Shown here: piece after piece, positions 43,254 to 51,162 of the stretch
Layout of the letters: the number at the start of each line of letters is the position of its first letter
Position numbering within the stretch: position 1 is the stretch's first letter
NCBI RefSeq assembly: GCF_005938225.1
Contig: NZ_VCPC01000003.1
Location: forward strand, 310,001 to 374,000
Length of the DNA: 64,000 nucleotides
Source: Arenibacterium halophilum
GTDB taxonomy: Bacteria; Pseudomonadota; Alphaproteobacteria; Rhodobacterales; Rhodobacteraceae
Direction of reading: 5' to 3'
Notes under the pieces: generated by a model
What the model was told of the DNA's origin: nothing
Databases searched by the model: none
The model's input: only the letters and a program-made list of their open reading frames with translations
Made by a program: the position numbers and the translations under genes

Positions 43254-43286
43254 GGAACCTAACGCAGGCCTGCGACGTTTGGTTCC
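43254..43286. promoter_or_regulatory. Overlapping head-to-head EcfG promoters for phyR and nepR-ecfG
   Basis: On the plus strand GGAAC (43254-43258), 17 bp, CGTT (43276-43279) faces nepR. On the minus strand GGAAC (43286-43282), 17 bp, CGTT (43264-43261) faces phyR. The two elements are interleaved so that 33 bp carries both promoters in near-symmetry, with an inner CGCAGGCCTGCG palindrome. Both genes would be switched on by EcfG from the same stretch. Confidence 0.85.
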
Positions 43287-43334
43287 CGACGGAATGCACA
43301 TTTTACGTGTTTGAACATACATCAGAGAGAAGCG

Positions 43335-43499
43335 ATGGCCACCGGGAAAGACGAGGACGCGGCGCGCATCGAGGAAATCATCGACCAGAATTTGAAGCTG
43401 GTCTACTCGGATCTGGTTCAGGATGAGCTCCCTGACAGGTTCAAGGATTTGCTTGCGGTGCTCAAGGCACAGGATGCCGGGGGGAAAGCCCAGAAATGA
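43335..43499 (+). CDS. nepR: NepR anti-sigma factor
   Basis: A 54-aa protein: the conserved two-helix core IDQNLKLVYSDLVQDELPDR followed by FKDLLAVLKAQ. NepR binds EcfG and blocks its access to RNA polymerase until phosphorylated PhyR takes it away. ATG at 43335 is preceded by GAGAGAAGC; an upstream TTG at 43311 in frame is less likely. The stop overlaps the ecfG start (ATGA), ensuring balanced synthesis of sigma and anti-sigma. It follows the promoter at 43254 by about 55 bp. Confidence 0.92.
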   Translation: MATGKDEDAARIEEIIDQNLKLVYSDLVQDELPDRFKDLLAVLKAQDAGGKAQK

Positions 43500-44053
43500 C
43501 CGAGAAAGATCCTAGGGACGGGTTGGTAGATCATCTTCCAGCCCTGCGTGCGTTCGCGCTGAGTTTGACCCGCAACAGTGCCACGGCCGATGATATGGTT
43601 CAGGACACCGTGGTGAAGGCTTGGACCAACATCGAGAAATTCAAGCCGGGCACCAACATGCGGGCCTGGTTGTTCACCATTCTGCGCAACACTTACTACA
43701 GTCGCCGACGCAAGATGAACCGCGAAGTGGCCGATGTGGATGGCGTGTTCACGGCCTCGCTGTCGGTCAAGCCGGACCATGACGGGCGTATGCAGTTGAA
43801 CGACTTCAAAAAAGCATTCGAAACGCTGCCCGATGAACAACGCGAAGCATTGATCCTTGTGGGGGCTTCGGGATTTTCCTACGAAGAAGCGGCCGGCATG
43901 TGCGGAGTCGCGGTCGGGACGATCAAGAGCCGTGCCAACAGGGGGCGGTCTAAGCTGGCCGAACTTCTGGAACTGGGCAAGGAAGGCCCGGTCGAGTTGA
44001 CCGACCAGGCAACCATGGCCGTGGTGGCCGGAGCAGGCAACGGATTGCAGTGA
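43496..44053 (+). CDS. ecfG: EcfG-type general stress sigma factor
   Basis: A 185-aa ECF sigma factor. Region 2 contains LPALRAFALSLTRNSATADDM and VVKAWTNIEKFKPGTNMRAW, and region 4 contains LPDEQREALILVGASGFSYE with IKSRANRGRSKLAELL as the -35 binding helix. It directs RNA polymerase to GGAAC...CGTT promoters, several of which are found in this window. It is translationally coupled to nepR before it and to the histidine kinase after it (GTGA overlap). Confidence 0.95.
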   Translation: MTEKDPRDGLVDHLPALRAFALSLTRNSATADDMVQDTVVKAWTNIEKFKPGTNMRAWLFTILRNTYYSRRRKMNREVADVDGVFTASLSVKPDHDGRMQLNDFKKAFETLPDEQREALILVGASGFSYEEAAGMCGVAVGTIKSRANRGRSKLAELLELGKEGPVELTDQATMAVVAGAGNGLQ

Positions 44054-45762
44054 CATCCGACACGAATGATCGGGCACGGTGGTGGAACAGCCTCCATGTG
44101 CGGCTGCTGGTGATGATGTCACTGGCGCTGCTCCCGGTTGGGCTGATCGCAATTACCCAGACCCGCGCGGTTTCTCAGAACACGTTGCGCAATTCCGAGC
44201 TGGCATTGCTGGCGCGGGTCGAACGTTCGGCGTTGAATGAACGTCTGGCGATCCAGCGAGCCATGGGCGCGGCCAATACCATCGCGGCCTACGCGACCGA
44301 GCTTGCGCGCGATCCGCTGGCGTGTTCCGCGCGGCTTCGCGGCATTGCGGAAAATTCCGACCGGTTCAGTTTCATGGGGCTTCTGCCCGTCGATGGGCAG
44401 GTTTTGTGCTCCACCGCGAGCCAGCCGTTCGAGCTTTCTCAGGATTCACCTGCACGCACGCTTATGATGCAGCGCGACCCCGTGGTGCGCGTCAACACAC
44501 GCGCCCCGATCAGCAAGGTGTCGATCATTTCGGTGTCTGTGCCGTACTACGACGGCGAGGCGATTGCCGGGCGCGTTTCGGTTTCGCTTCCGCTTGAAAA
44601 ACTGCGGGCCGTCGACGAGGTGCGCGAACGTGCGCTGTTGGATCTGGTCACCTACAATGACAGCGGCGAAGTGCTGACACAGGTCGGAGCGGCCGAGAAA
44701 CTGGAGAGCGAACTGCCCGCTGGTCTGACGTTGCACGGGTTGACGGACGAACGCGCGCGCGCATTTACCGGCTATAGCCGTGGCGGAGAGATGCGGATAT
44801 ATACGCTGGTTCCAATCGAGGCGAACCAGCTGTTCGTTCTGGGGATCTGGGATGCCCGCCGGGGCGTGGCCGATCAGCTGGGCGACCGTTTGCCGCCAAT
44901 CCTGTTTCCGATGCTGATGTGGCTGACCAGCCTTTTGGTGGTGCTGTTCGCCATTCACCGTCTGGTGACCCGCCACATTCGCAACCTGCGCCGCCAGATG
45001 GTGCGCTTTGCCCGCGACCGGACACTTTCAGGTGATGGCGCCAAACGTGGCGACATGCCTGCGGAACTGTTCGAGATGCAAAGCAGTTTCGATACCATGG
45101 CGTATTCGATCATGCAGGACGAGGCGCGGCTGGAGAATGCAGTGCGCGAGAAGAACGTGTTGATCCGCGAGATTCACCACAGGGTAAAGAACAACCTGCA
45201 GCTGATTTCGTCGATTCTGAACATGCAGATTCGCGACACGCCCAGCGAAGGCACGCGCGATATTCTACGCCGTGTGCAGGACCGGGTTCTCAGCCTCGCG
45301 ACGATCCACCGCGATCTGTATCAGGCCAACACGGCGGGCATGGTCAACGTTGGCAACCTGCTGCGCGAAATCGTCGAAAAGGGTGCAGAGATCAGTGGCG
45401 ACGAAGTCGCGCTGACACTGAATATCGAAGATGTCATGTTGTACCCGGATCAGGCGGTTCCGATGTCCCTTCTGGCATCCGAAGCGGTGACCAACGCACT
45501 GAAATATGGCCAGGGGGATTCGGGCAAACAGGTCATCGACGTCAGCCTGACCCGCGAGGGCAAGACCTGCGAGTTCCGGATCGTCAACGCCCTGGGGAAC
45601 GGGGAGCCCGACAGCCCGAGCACAGGCATGGGCACCAAGCTGATTAACGCTTTCGCGATCCAGTTGGGGGCCGATCTTGAAACCGACCGCAGTGACGACA
45701 CCTACAGCCTGACGGTACGCTTCGACGAAGCCGATTTCGTGCCGCAGGCGGAGACATACTGA
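44050..45762 (+). CDS. HisKA_2/HWE-type sensor histidine kinase of the stress response
   Basis: A 570-aa membrane kinase. It has two transmembrane segments (about residues 16-38, LLVMMSLALLPVGLIAITQT, and 275-300, FPMLMWLTSLLVVLFAIHRL) around a periplasmic sensor domain of about 230 residues, a HAMP-like linker, then the dimerisation box EIHHRVKNNLQLISSILNMQ (His376/His377) and an HATPase domain ending in GLG-like GTKLINAFAIQLG. The GTG start overlaps the ecfG stop. It is the obvious phosphodonor for PhyR, as found next to this locus in other alphaproteobacteria. The signal is unknown. Confidence 0.88.
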   Translation: MTSDTNDRARWWNSLHVRLLVMMSLALLPVGLIAITQTRAVSQNTLRNSELALLARVERSALNERLAIQRAMGAANTIAAYATELARDPLACSARLRGIAENSDRFSFMGLLPVDGQVLCSTASQPFELSQDSPARTLMMQRDPVVRVNTRAPISKVSIISVSVPYYDGEAIAGRVSVSLPLEKLRAVDEVRERALLDLVTYNDSGEVLTQVGAAEKLESELPAGLTLHGLTDERARAFTGYSRGGEMRIYTLVPIEANQLFVLGIWDARRGVADQLGDRLPPILFPMLMWLTSLLVVLFAIHRLVTRHIRNLRRQMVRFARDRTLSGDGAKRGDMPAELFEMQSSFDTMAYSIMQDEARLENAVREKNVLIREIHHRVKNNLQLISSILNMQIRDTPSEGTRDILRRVQDRVLSLATIHRDLYQANTAGMVNVGNLLREIVEKGAEISGDEVALTLNIEDVMLYPDQAVPMSLLASEAVTNALKYGQGDSGKQVIDVSLTREGKTCEFRIVNALGNGEPDSPSTGMGTKLINAFAIQLGADLETDRSDDTYSLTVRFDEADFVPQAETY

Positions 45763-47315
45763 TGTCACCGACCGGCGATCCCTCTGGGGTGACGTCACTG
45801 AAGGTCTGCATCACCGCGCAGCAAGCCTTCCCCGAGTTTGAACGCCTGTTTCTGGCGGCTCAGTCCGAGATCGTGATGGCGTTCCGCATATTCGATCCCT
45901 GGACCCCGCTTTATTCTGACGAGGCCCGCGCGATTGGCGAAACCTGGTTCGATCTGATCGCGCATACGCTGGCGCGCGGGGTCAAGATCGACATTTCGAT
46001 TTCGGATTTCGATCCGGTCATCCGGGTTGAATTGCACCGTCTGACGTGGCGCTGCCTGCGGGCGCTGTTTGCAGCCGGAGAGATCTCGGGGCGGCCTGAA
46101 TTGCTGTCTGCCCGGTCCGCCATGCACCCGGCGCGCGTTGGATTACTGCCGCGCCTGATCTTCTGGCCGCGCACGGTGATGGAAGTCGCCAAAACCGCCC
46201 GCCGCGTCAATCACAAGCTGAAAGACAAGCTGGACCGCTTCCTGTTCGAAGTGCCCTTCCTGCGCGGGCAACTCAGCCGGGCCGGTCAAAAGGTCTCGGC
46301 GCGGCTGTTCCCGGTGCCGATGCTTGTGCCCGTGACGCATCACCAGAAATTGGCGGTCTTCGACGAACGCTATTTGTATGTCGGCGGGCTGGATCTGAAT
46401 GAACGCCGCTATGACACGCCCGAACACGAACGCGCCGCCGAGCAGACATGGCACGACGTGCAGGTGATCGTGGAAGGCCCGGCAGTGGCGGATGCGTTGG
46501 AACATCTGCGCAGCTTTGAAGACGTTGTGGCCAATCGCAGGGATGTACCGGCGCTGCCGCATCTTGTGCGCACGCTGTCGCGCAAACGGTCATTTGAGTT
46601 GCTCAGCCTGTCGCCAAAACGGTGCCTGGCCGAGATAAACGCGGCCCATCTGAAGGCGATCGATCGGGCGGAAAAGCTGATCTATCTGGAAACCCAGTAT
46701 TTCCGCGACCGTCGTCTGGCGGCACGCCTTGCGCAGGCCGCGCGGGACAACCCCGACCTGCGGTTGATCCTGATCCTGCCCGCGGCGCCCGACGATGTGG
46801 CGTTCGAGCAATCCAGCTCGGGCGATGCGCGCTATGGCGAATATTTGCAATGGCGGTGCGTGCGCAAGATCCGAAAGGCTTTTGGCGACCGGCTGTTCAT
46901 CGGTTCGCCCGCGCAGCATCGCCCCAGTGGCCGTATGGATCGCAGCCAGACCCACGGCGCACCGCTGATCTATCTGCACGCGAAGGTGTCGATATTTGAC
47001 GGTGACAGCGCGATCGTGTCTTCCGCCAATCTGAACGGACGCTCGCTGTATTGGGACACGGAAACCGGGGTGTGCCTGACCGCGCCAGACCAGATCTCTG
47101 AACTGCGCCGCGCGTGCTATGATCACTGGTTGCCAAAAGGGGCAGAGGACCGTTTTTTCGAAGACGCCAGCGCGCAGCAGGCCTGGGCGGAACTGGCGGC
47201 GGAAAACACGCGCCGCCGGCCGGAAGACCGCAAGGGTTTCCTTGTGCCCTATCGCGAAACCCGCGCCCGTGTGTTCGGCCGCAATATCCCGGTGATCCCC
47301 GAAGAAATGGTCTGA
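45762..47315 (+). CDS. Phospholipase D-family protein (cardiolipin synthase-like)
   Basis: A 517-aa protein with two HKD motifs: HHQKLAVFDERYLYVGGLDL (first) and LHAKVSIFDGDSAIVSSANL (second), both complete with His, Lys and Asp. Such enzymes hydrolyse phosphodiester bonds or transfer phosphatidyl groups, as in cardiolipin synthesis. There is no N-terminal membrane anchor, unlike classical Cls. ATG at 45762 overlaps the kinase stop (TGATG), so it is the final member of the nepR-ecfG-kinase operon, suggesting membrane phospholipid remodelling as a stress output. Confidence 0.88.
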   Translation: MSPTGDPSGVTSLKVCITAQQAFPEFERLFLAAQSEIVMAFRIFDPWTPLYSDEARAIGETWFDLIAHTLARGVKIDISISDFDPVIRVELHRLTWRCLRALFAAGEISGRPELLSARSAMHPARVGLLPRLIFWPRTVMEVAKTARRVNHKLKDKLDRFLFEVPFLRGQLSRAGQKVSARLFPVPMLVPVTHHQKLAVFDERYLYVGGLDLNERRYDTPEHERAAEQTWHDVQVIVEGPAVADALEHLRSFEDVVANRRDVPALPHLVRTLSRKRSFELLSLSPKRCLAEINAAHLKAIDRAEKLIYLETQYFRDRRLAARLAQAARDNPDLRLILILPAAPDDVAFEQSSSGDARYGEYLQWRCVRKIRKAFGDRLFIGSPAQHRPSGRMDRSQTHGAPLIYLHAKVSIFDGDSAIVSSANLNGRSLYWDTETGVCLTAPDQISELRRACYDHWLPKGAEDRFFEDASAQQAWAELAAENTRRRPEDRKGFLVPYRETRARVFGRNIPVIPEEMV

Positions 47316-47316
47316 T

Positions 47317-47335
47317 CCCGGCCTCGCGGGCCGGG
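47317..47335. terminator. GC-rich hairpin between convergent genes
   Basis: CCCGGCC-N5-GGCCGGG just after the phospholipase-D-family stop and before the AI-2E gene stop. No T-run, so only tentative. Confidence 0.35.
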
Positions 47336-47373
47336 GGCATGGCAGATCCCGGCCTTGCGTGCCTGGCCAGACT

Positions 47374-48513
47374 TCAGTCGCGCAGTGCGCCTTTGGATAT
47401 GGTCATCGTCCAGATCATCAGCGGAATTGCGATGATGCCGCCCAGCGGGCCCCACAGCCAAAGCCAGAACACCAGCGACACGAACACCAGAAGCGGGCTC
47501 AGCTTCATCTGTTGGCCGACAAACGCAGGCGTCACGAACTGCCCTTCGACCGTATTCATCGCCATGTAAAGAAACGCGGGCGCAACGCTGTAGGCGCCGT
47601 CAAAGACGACGATGCCACTGACAAGCAGGGTGGCAGCCATGAAGACGGGCCCCAGATACAGTACGAAGTTCAGCACAAAGGCCAGCAACCCCCAGAAGGG
47701 GGCGGCAGGCATCCCCAGCGCGTGCATCACACTTGCGACGATCACCGCAAAGACCGCATTGATGGTGGTGATGGTGAGAACGTACTTCGCCACCCGCCGC
47801 TCGGCCTTCTCGAAATCGTTCGAAGTCAGCCGCTCCAGCGAATTGCCGATGGCGCGATAGACTTCGTCTTTTGCCAGCAGAAAGAAATACAGCGTCCCGG
47901 CGAAGATCATGAATTGTGCAAGGAACGTCGGCGCATAGAACAGCGCGTCGGTCAGGCTGGGTACAACCTTTTCCTCTGCCGCGGCGGCGCCGCCGGCGGC
48001 ACCTGCTGCGGCCTGTTCGCCGTCGGCAGCCACCGTCTTTGCCACGTCTTCGGTGATCTCGTCCAACCCGCGCAGCATTTCCAGCACCCCGCGAAAAGCC
48101 GATTCCAGTTCGCGCCAGATCGTCGGGGCCCGCCCGATGGCCGAGGTGACATAGGGTTCCAGAACCACGGCGAGCGCGGCCAGAACCAGAATGACCACCA
48201 CAAGGCTGGCCAGCGCGGCCAGCGATGGGCGGAAGTGCAAGCGCGCCCAGATGCGCGTAAGTGGCGACAGAACAATGCCCATCACCAGCGCGGCCACCAC
48301 GGGTGCGAAGAAATCCTGTGCCATATCCAGCACGGCGAAAAGGACAACCACGCCGATCAGAATCGTTGCGACCCGCGCAAGTTTGGTATCGCTGACACCG
48401 GTGATCAGGCCATCCGAGTTTTCATCGCGTGGGATTTCGGGTGCCGAAGGATCAATCAAGGGGTGCTCGGCTTGCGGTTGCGGAATGCGCACGCTGGCGG
48501 CGGTGGTGTTCAT
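47374..48513 (-). CDS. AI-2E family transporter (PerM/TqsA superfamily)
   Basis: A 379-aa membrane protein with about seven or eight hydrophobic segments, beginning with IGVVVLFAVLDMAQDFFAPVVAAL and ending in the family motif QMKLSPLLVFVSLVFWLWLWGPLGGIIAIPL. The large soluble insert after the second segment pair contains an Ala-rich patch (AAAGAAGGAAAAEE). Members export autoinducers or ions or have no known substrate, so the name should not be taken as proof of AI-2 transport. A full EcfG promoter match lies about 80-100 bp upstream. Confidence 0.9.
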   Translation of the reverse strand: MNTTAASVRIPQPQAEHPLIDPSAPEIPRDENSDGLITGVSDTKLARVATILIGVVVLFAVLDMAQDFFAPVVAALVMGIVLSPLTRIWARLHFRPSLAALASLVVVILVLAALAVVLEPYVTSAIGRAPTIWRELESAFRGVLEMLRGLDEITEDVAKTVAADGEQAAAGAAGGAAAAEEKVVPSLTDALFYAPTFLAQFMIFAGTLYFFLLAKDEVYRAIGNSLERLTSNDFEKAERRVAKYVLTITTINAVFAVIVASVMHALGMPAAPFWGLLAFVLNFVLYLGPVFMAATLLVSGIVVFDGAYSVAPAFLYMAMNTVEGQFVTPAFVGQQMKLSPLLVFVSLVFWLWLWGPLGGIIAIPLMIWTMTISKGALRD

Positions 48514-48590
48514 CTGAAATGATGGCCCCTCTGATCAGAGCCGGTGGGAATGCACCGGACAAGCAGGACTTCCGCCCGCCATTGTCAGAG

Positions 48591-48616
48591 AACGTTGCCA
48601 GGGCGCTTCGGGTTCC
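48591..48616 (-). promoter_or_regulatory. EcfG-type promoter for the AI-2E transporter gene
   Basis: On the minus strand GGAAC (48616-48612), 17 bp, CGTT (48594-48591). It lies 16 bp after the end of the Anbu gene and 78 bp before the AI-2E start, separating the two transcription units. Confidence 0.75.
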
Positions 48617-48631
48617 GCCCTTGCAGGGATT

Positions 48632-49363
48632 TCACACGTCGTAGGACGGCAGCATGTCAAAGGCGCCGCGCAGCGCGTCGCCCCAGCCGTTCGAAATGGC
48701 CTGATAGCGGGGATCGTCCATCTCGATCCGCAACTCGCGCCCCTTGGCAAAGCTGTCGGCTTCGTAAAGTTGCAGATCGAACGGCAGGCCCACCGACAGG
48801 TTCGCCTTGACCGTCGAATCAAAGGACACCAGCAGCAGCTTCACCGCTTCCGAAAATTCCATTTCCGGGTCGTAGGTACGTACAAGGATCGGCTTGCCGT
48901 ATTTGGTTTCGCCGATCTGGAAGAAGGGCGTATCGGCGGTGGCTTCGATGAAATTGCCCTCGGGGTAGATCAGGAACAGGCGGGGCGGCCCGCCTTTCAC
49001 CTGTCCGCCAACGATCAGCGTGGCCTGAAAGCTGGCATCCATCGTCTGCCCGCTGGCCGAACTGTCCTTGATGACTTCCTTCAGGGTAGACCCGACCAGC
49101 CGCGCAACCTGGAACATTGACGGAGCCTGCAGAATCGTCGGGTCGCGTTCGTCGCTGGCCTTTGAGCGTTCTTCGAGCAGGCTGATGACAGTCTGCGTGG
49201 TCGCCAGATTGCCGGCGGTCATGATGGTGATCAAACGTTCGCCGGGTTCGCAGAAGGTGAACATCTTACGGGTTGTGGAAAAGTTGTCGACACCCGCGTT
49301 CGTGCGCGTGTCCGACATGAAGACGATACCCCGGTTCAGGGTCAGACCAACGCAGTATGTCAT
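48632..49363 (-). CDS. Anbu-type proteasome-like peptidase (beta-subunit homologue)
   Basis: A 243-aa Ntn-hydrolase of the Anbu (ancestral beta subunit) group. The start MTYCVGL would expose Thr2 as the N-terminal nucleophile after Met removal, and the RGIVFMSDTRTNAGVDN segment is diagnostic. Downstream TIMTAGNLATTQ and FLIYPEGNFIEATADTPFFQIGETKYGK follow the family. Anbu forms large open rings in the cytoplasm; its natural substrate is unsettled. It is last in a minus-strand series with a transglutaminase, an alpha-E protein and a permuted ATP-grasp enzyme, the classic conserved set. Confidence 0.92.
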   Translation of the reverse strand: MTYCVGLTLNRGIVFMSDTRTNAGVDNFSTTRKMFTFCEPGERLITIMTAGNLATTQTVISLLEERSKASDERDPTILQAPSMFQVARLVGSTLKEVIKDSSASGQTMDASFQATLIVGGQVKGGPPRLFLIYPEGNFIEATADTPFFQIGETKYGKPILVRTYDPEMEFSEAVKLLLVSFDSTVKANLSVGLPFDLQLYEADSFAKGRELRIEMDDPRYQAISNGWGDALRGAFDMLPSYDV

Positions 49364-49403
49364 GTTCGAATCAGGGTACCAGAGGGAAGGGCCAAGCCTT
49401 CCA

Positions 49404-50201
49404 TTACTGTTGCACCTGAAGGGTTACAATCATCCTTTCATCGCCTTCGCCCTGCCGCAATCCGCTGATGGGCGCGGCATCGGTGTAATCGCGCCCGCTG
49501 GCGATGCGCACATAGCGTTCGTCGGGCGACTGGCCGTTCGACACATCGAATCCGACCCAGCCAAGGCTGGGCAGATGCGCCTCGGCCCAGGCGTGCCCGG
49601 CGTCCTGCTCGGTGCGGTCGTCCATCATCAGGTAGCCGCTGACATAGCGCGCGGGCACCCCGGCCAGCCGTGCGGCGGCGATGAAAATCTGGGCGTGGTC
49701 CTGACATACGCCGCGCCCTCCCGCCAAGGCCTCTTCAGCGGTGGTTTGCGCCCAGGTCTGGCCCGTGCCGTATTCGACAGCCTCGGCAATGCGGGCCGAC
49801 AGATCGTGAAGCGCGGCAAGCATGTCGGTGCTGCCCCTCAGCGGGGCGGCGATGTCGCGGATCGTGTCACCTGCTTCGGTCAGCGCTGTTTCGCGTTTGT
49901 ACAGCCATAGCGGCGCGGGGCCGGTCATGTGGCCAAGAATGCCGGCGGTGTCCATCGTCGTCACCGTGCCGGTCGCGGTCAGCCGCACCTCGGTTCCGCC
50001 CTGATCGACGTTCACCAGATGCGTCAAGTTGCGGTTGTGGTCGAGGTACTGCGCTTCCTGCACGCCGCCCTCGACACTCAGTGACCACGAATGCACCTTT
50101 TGCTGGGTCGTATCGGTGGGTGTCAGACGCACCCGTTGCAGCGCGTAATGCACCGGCGTTTCGTAGGTATAGATCGTGGTATGCGAAATGGTCAGTTGCA
50201 C
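49404..50201 (-). CDS. Transglutaminase-like cysteine peptidase of the Anbu cluster
   Basis: A 265-aa protein with a bacterial transglutaminase N-terminal region (LTISHTTIYTYETPVHYALQ) and a C-terminal transglutaminase core. The catalytic triad appears as Cys in GGRGVCQDHAQIFIA, His in AGHAWAEAHLP and Asp in GWVGFDVSNGQ. In this context it may hydrolyse or form isopeptide bonds on a peptide tag made by the ATP-grasp partner. It is predicted cytoplasmic, without signal peptide, and lies 40 bp before the Anbu gene and 15 bp after the alpha-E gene. Confidence 0.9.
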   Translation of the reverse strand: MQLTISHTTIYTYETPVHYALQRVRLTPTDTTQQKVHSWSLSVEGGVQEAQYLDHNRNLTHLVNVDQGGTEVRLTATGTVTTMDTAGILGHMTGPAPLWLYKRETALTEAGDTIRDIAAPLRGSTDMLAALHDLSARIAEAVEYGTGQTWAQTTAEEALAGGRGVCQDHAQIFIAAARLAGVPARYVSGYLMMDDRTEQDAGHAWAEAHLPSLGWVGFDVSNGQSPDERYVRIASGRDYTDAAPISGLRQGEGDERMIVTLQVQQ

Positions 50202-50216
50202 GCCTGCGGCCCCATC

Positions 50217-51158
50217 CTATCCGTTAAACCGGAAATCTTCCTCGATCTGGCGACCAAGGGCGTTATTGTCGCCAATGAAGGCGTCGATGAATTCGTGCAA
50301 GCCTTCCTCGAAGATCGACTCGATGTCACGGTTCATCAGCCGCGAATGCAGCTTTTCGGCCTTTCTGTTGCATTCATAAGTGTTCCCGTAATCCTCGGCG
50401 ACATAGCGCAGGTTGCTGACAATCTGCGACGTGCAGAACGCCAGAGACCGGGGCAGGCGTTTATCAAGGATCAGGAAATCGGCAATCGCGCTGGATGTCA
50501 TCTCGCTCTCATCCAGCCAGCGAAAGGCCCGATGCGCCGACACCGACCGCAGCACCGTTTCCCATTGCACGTTGTCCAGCGACGAGCCGACAAAGCTGGT
50601 CGAGGGCAGCAGCGTGTAATATTTCACATCGATGATGCGCGCGGTGTTGTCGGCGCGTTCGATAAAGGTGCCAATGCGCGAGAAATCGTAGATGTCGTTG
50701 CGCAGCATGGTGCCGTGCAGCGCGCCGCGCACCTGCGCGCTTTGCTGGCGGATCGTGTTCAGGATCGACGGCAGTTCGGTTTCGCGGACGGGTTCGGCCA
50801 GCAGCGTGGTCAGCGTCATCCAACTGTCGTTCACCGCCTCCCAGACCTCGGTCGTCAGGGCAGTGCGCACCAGTCGCGCGTTGTCGCGCGCGTTCGAGGT
50901 GATCGACAGCACGCTCGACGGGTTGGCCGTGTCGCGCAGCAGGAAATCGATCACGTTCGCGGCGCTGAAGGTGTCGTATTGCTCGCCATAGGCGCGTTCC
51001 ATCCCCGATGTCGTCACGACCGAGCGCCATTCGGCCTCGGCATCGGTGGAGCGGGTCAGCGCGATGCGGAACCCGGCCTCGATCAGGCGGGCGATATTCT
51101 CGGCGCGTTCAAGGTAGCGGAACATCCAGTACAGGCCACCGGCGGTCTTTCCCAGCAT
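50217..51158 (-). CDS. Alpha-E domain protein
   Basis: A 313-aa helical protein of the alpha-E family: the N-terminal LGKTAGGLYWMFRYLERAENIARLIEAG and the internal DNARLVRTALTTEVWEAVND and IERADNTARIIDVKYYTLLP are diagnostic repeats of ER[AT]-N-AR type. The alpha-E domain has no defined enzyme activity but is always found with the circularly permuted ATP-grasp protein and transglutaminase. It starts four bases after the ATP-grasp stop. Its two similar ERA-x-N-x-AR segments suggest an internal duplication that could bind a carrier or peptide. Confidence 0.92.
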   Translation of the reverse strand: MLGKTAGGLYWMFRYLERAENIARLIEAGFRIALTRSTDAEAEWRSVVTTSGMERAYGEQYDTFSAANVIDFLLRDTANPSSVLSITSNARDNARLVRTALTTEVWEAVNDSWMTLTTLLAEPVRETELPSILNTIRQQSAQVRGALHGTMLRNDIYDFSRIGTFIERADNTARIIDVKYYTLLPSTSFVGSSLDNVQWETVLRSVSAHRAFRWLDESEMTSSAIADFLILDKRLPRSLAFCTSQIVSNLRYVAEDYGNTYECNRKAEKLHSRLMNRDIESIFEEGLHEFIDAFIGDNNALGRQIEEDFRFNG

Positions 51159-51162
51159 GTCG

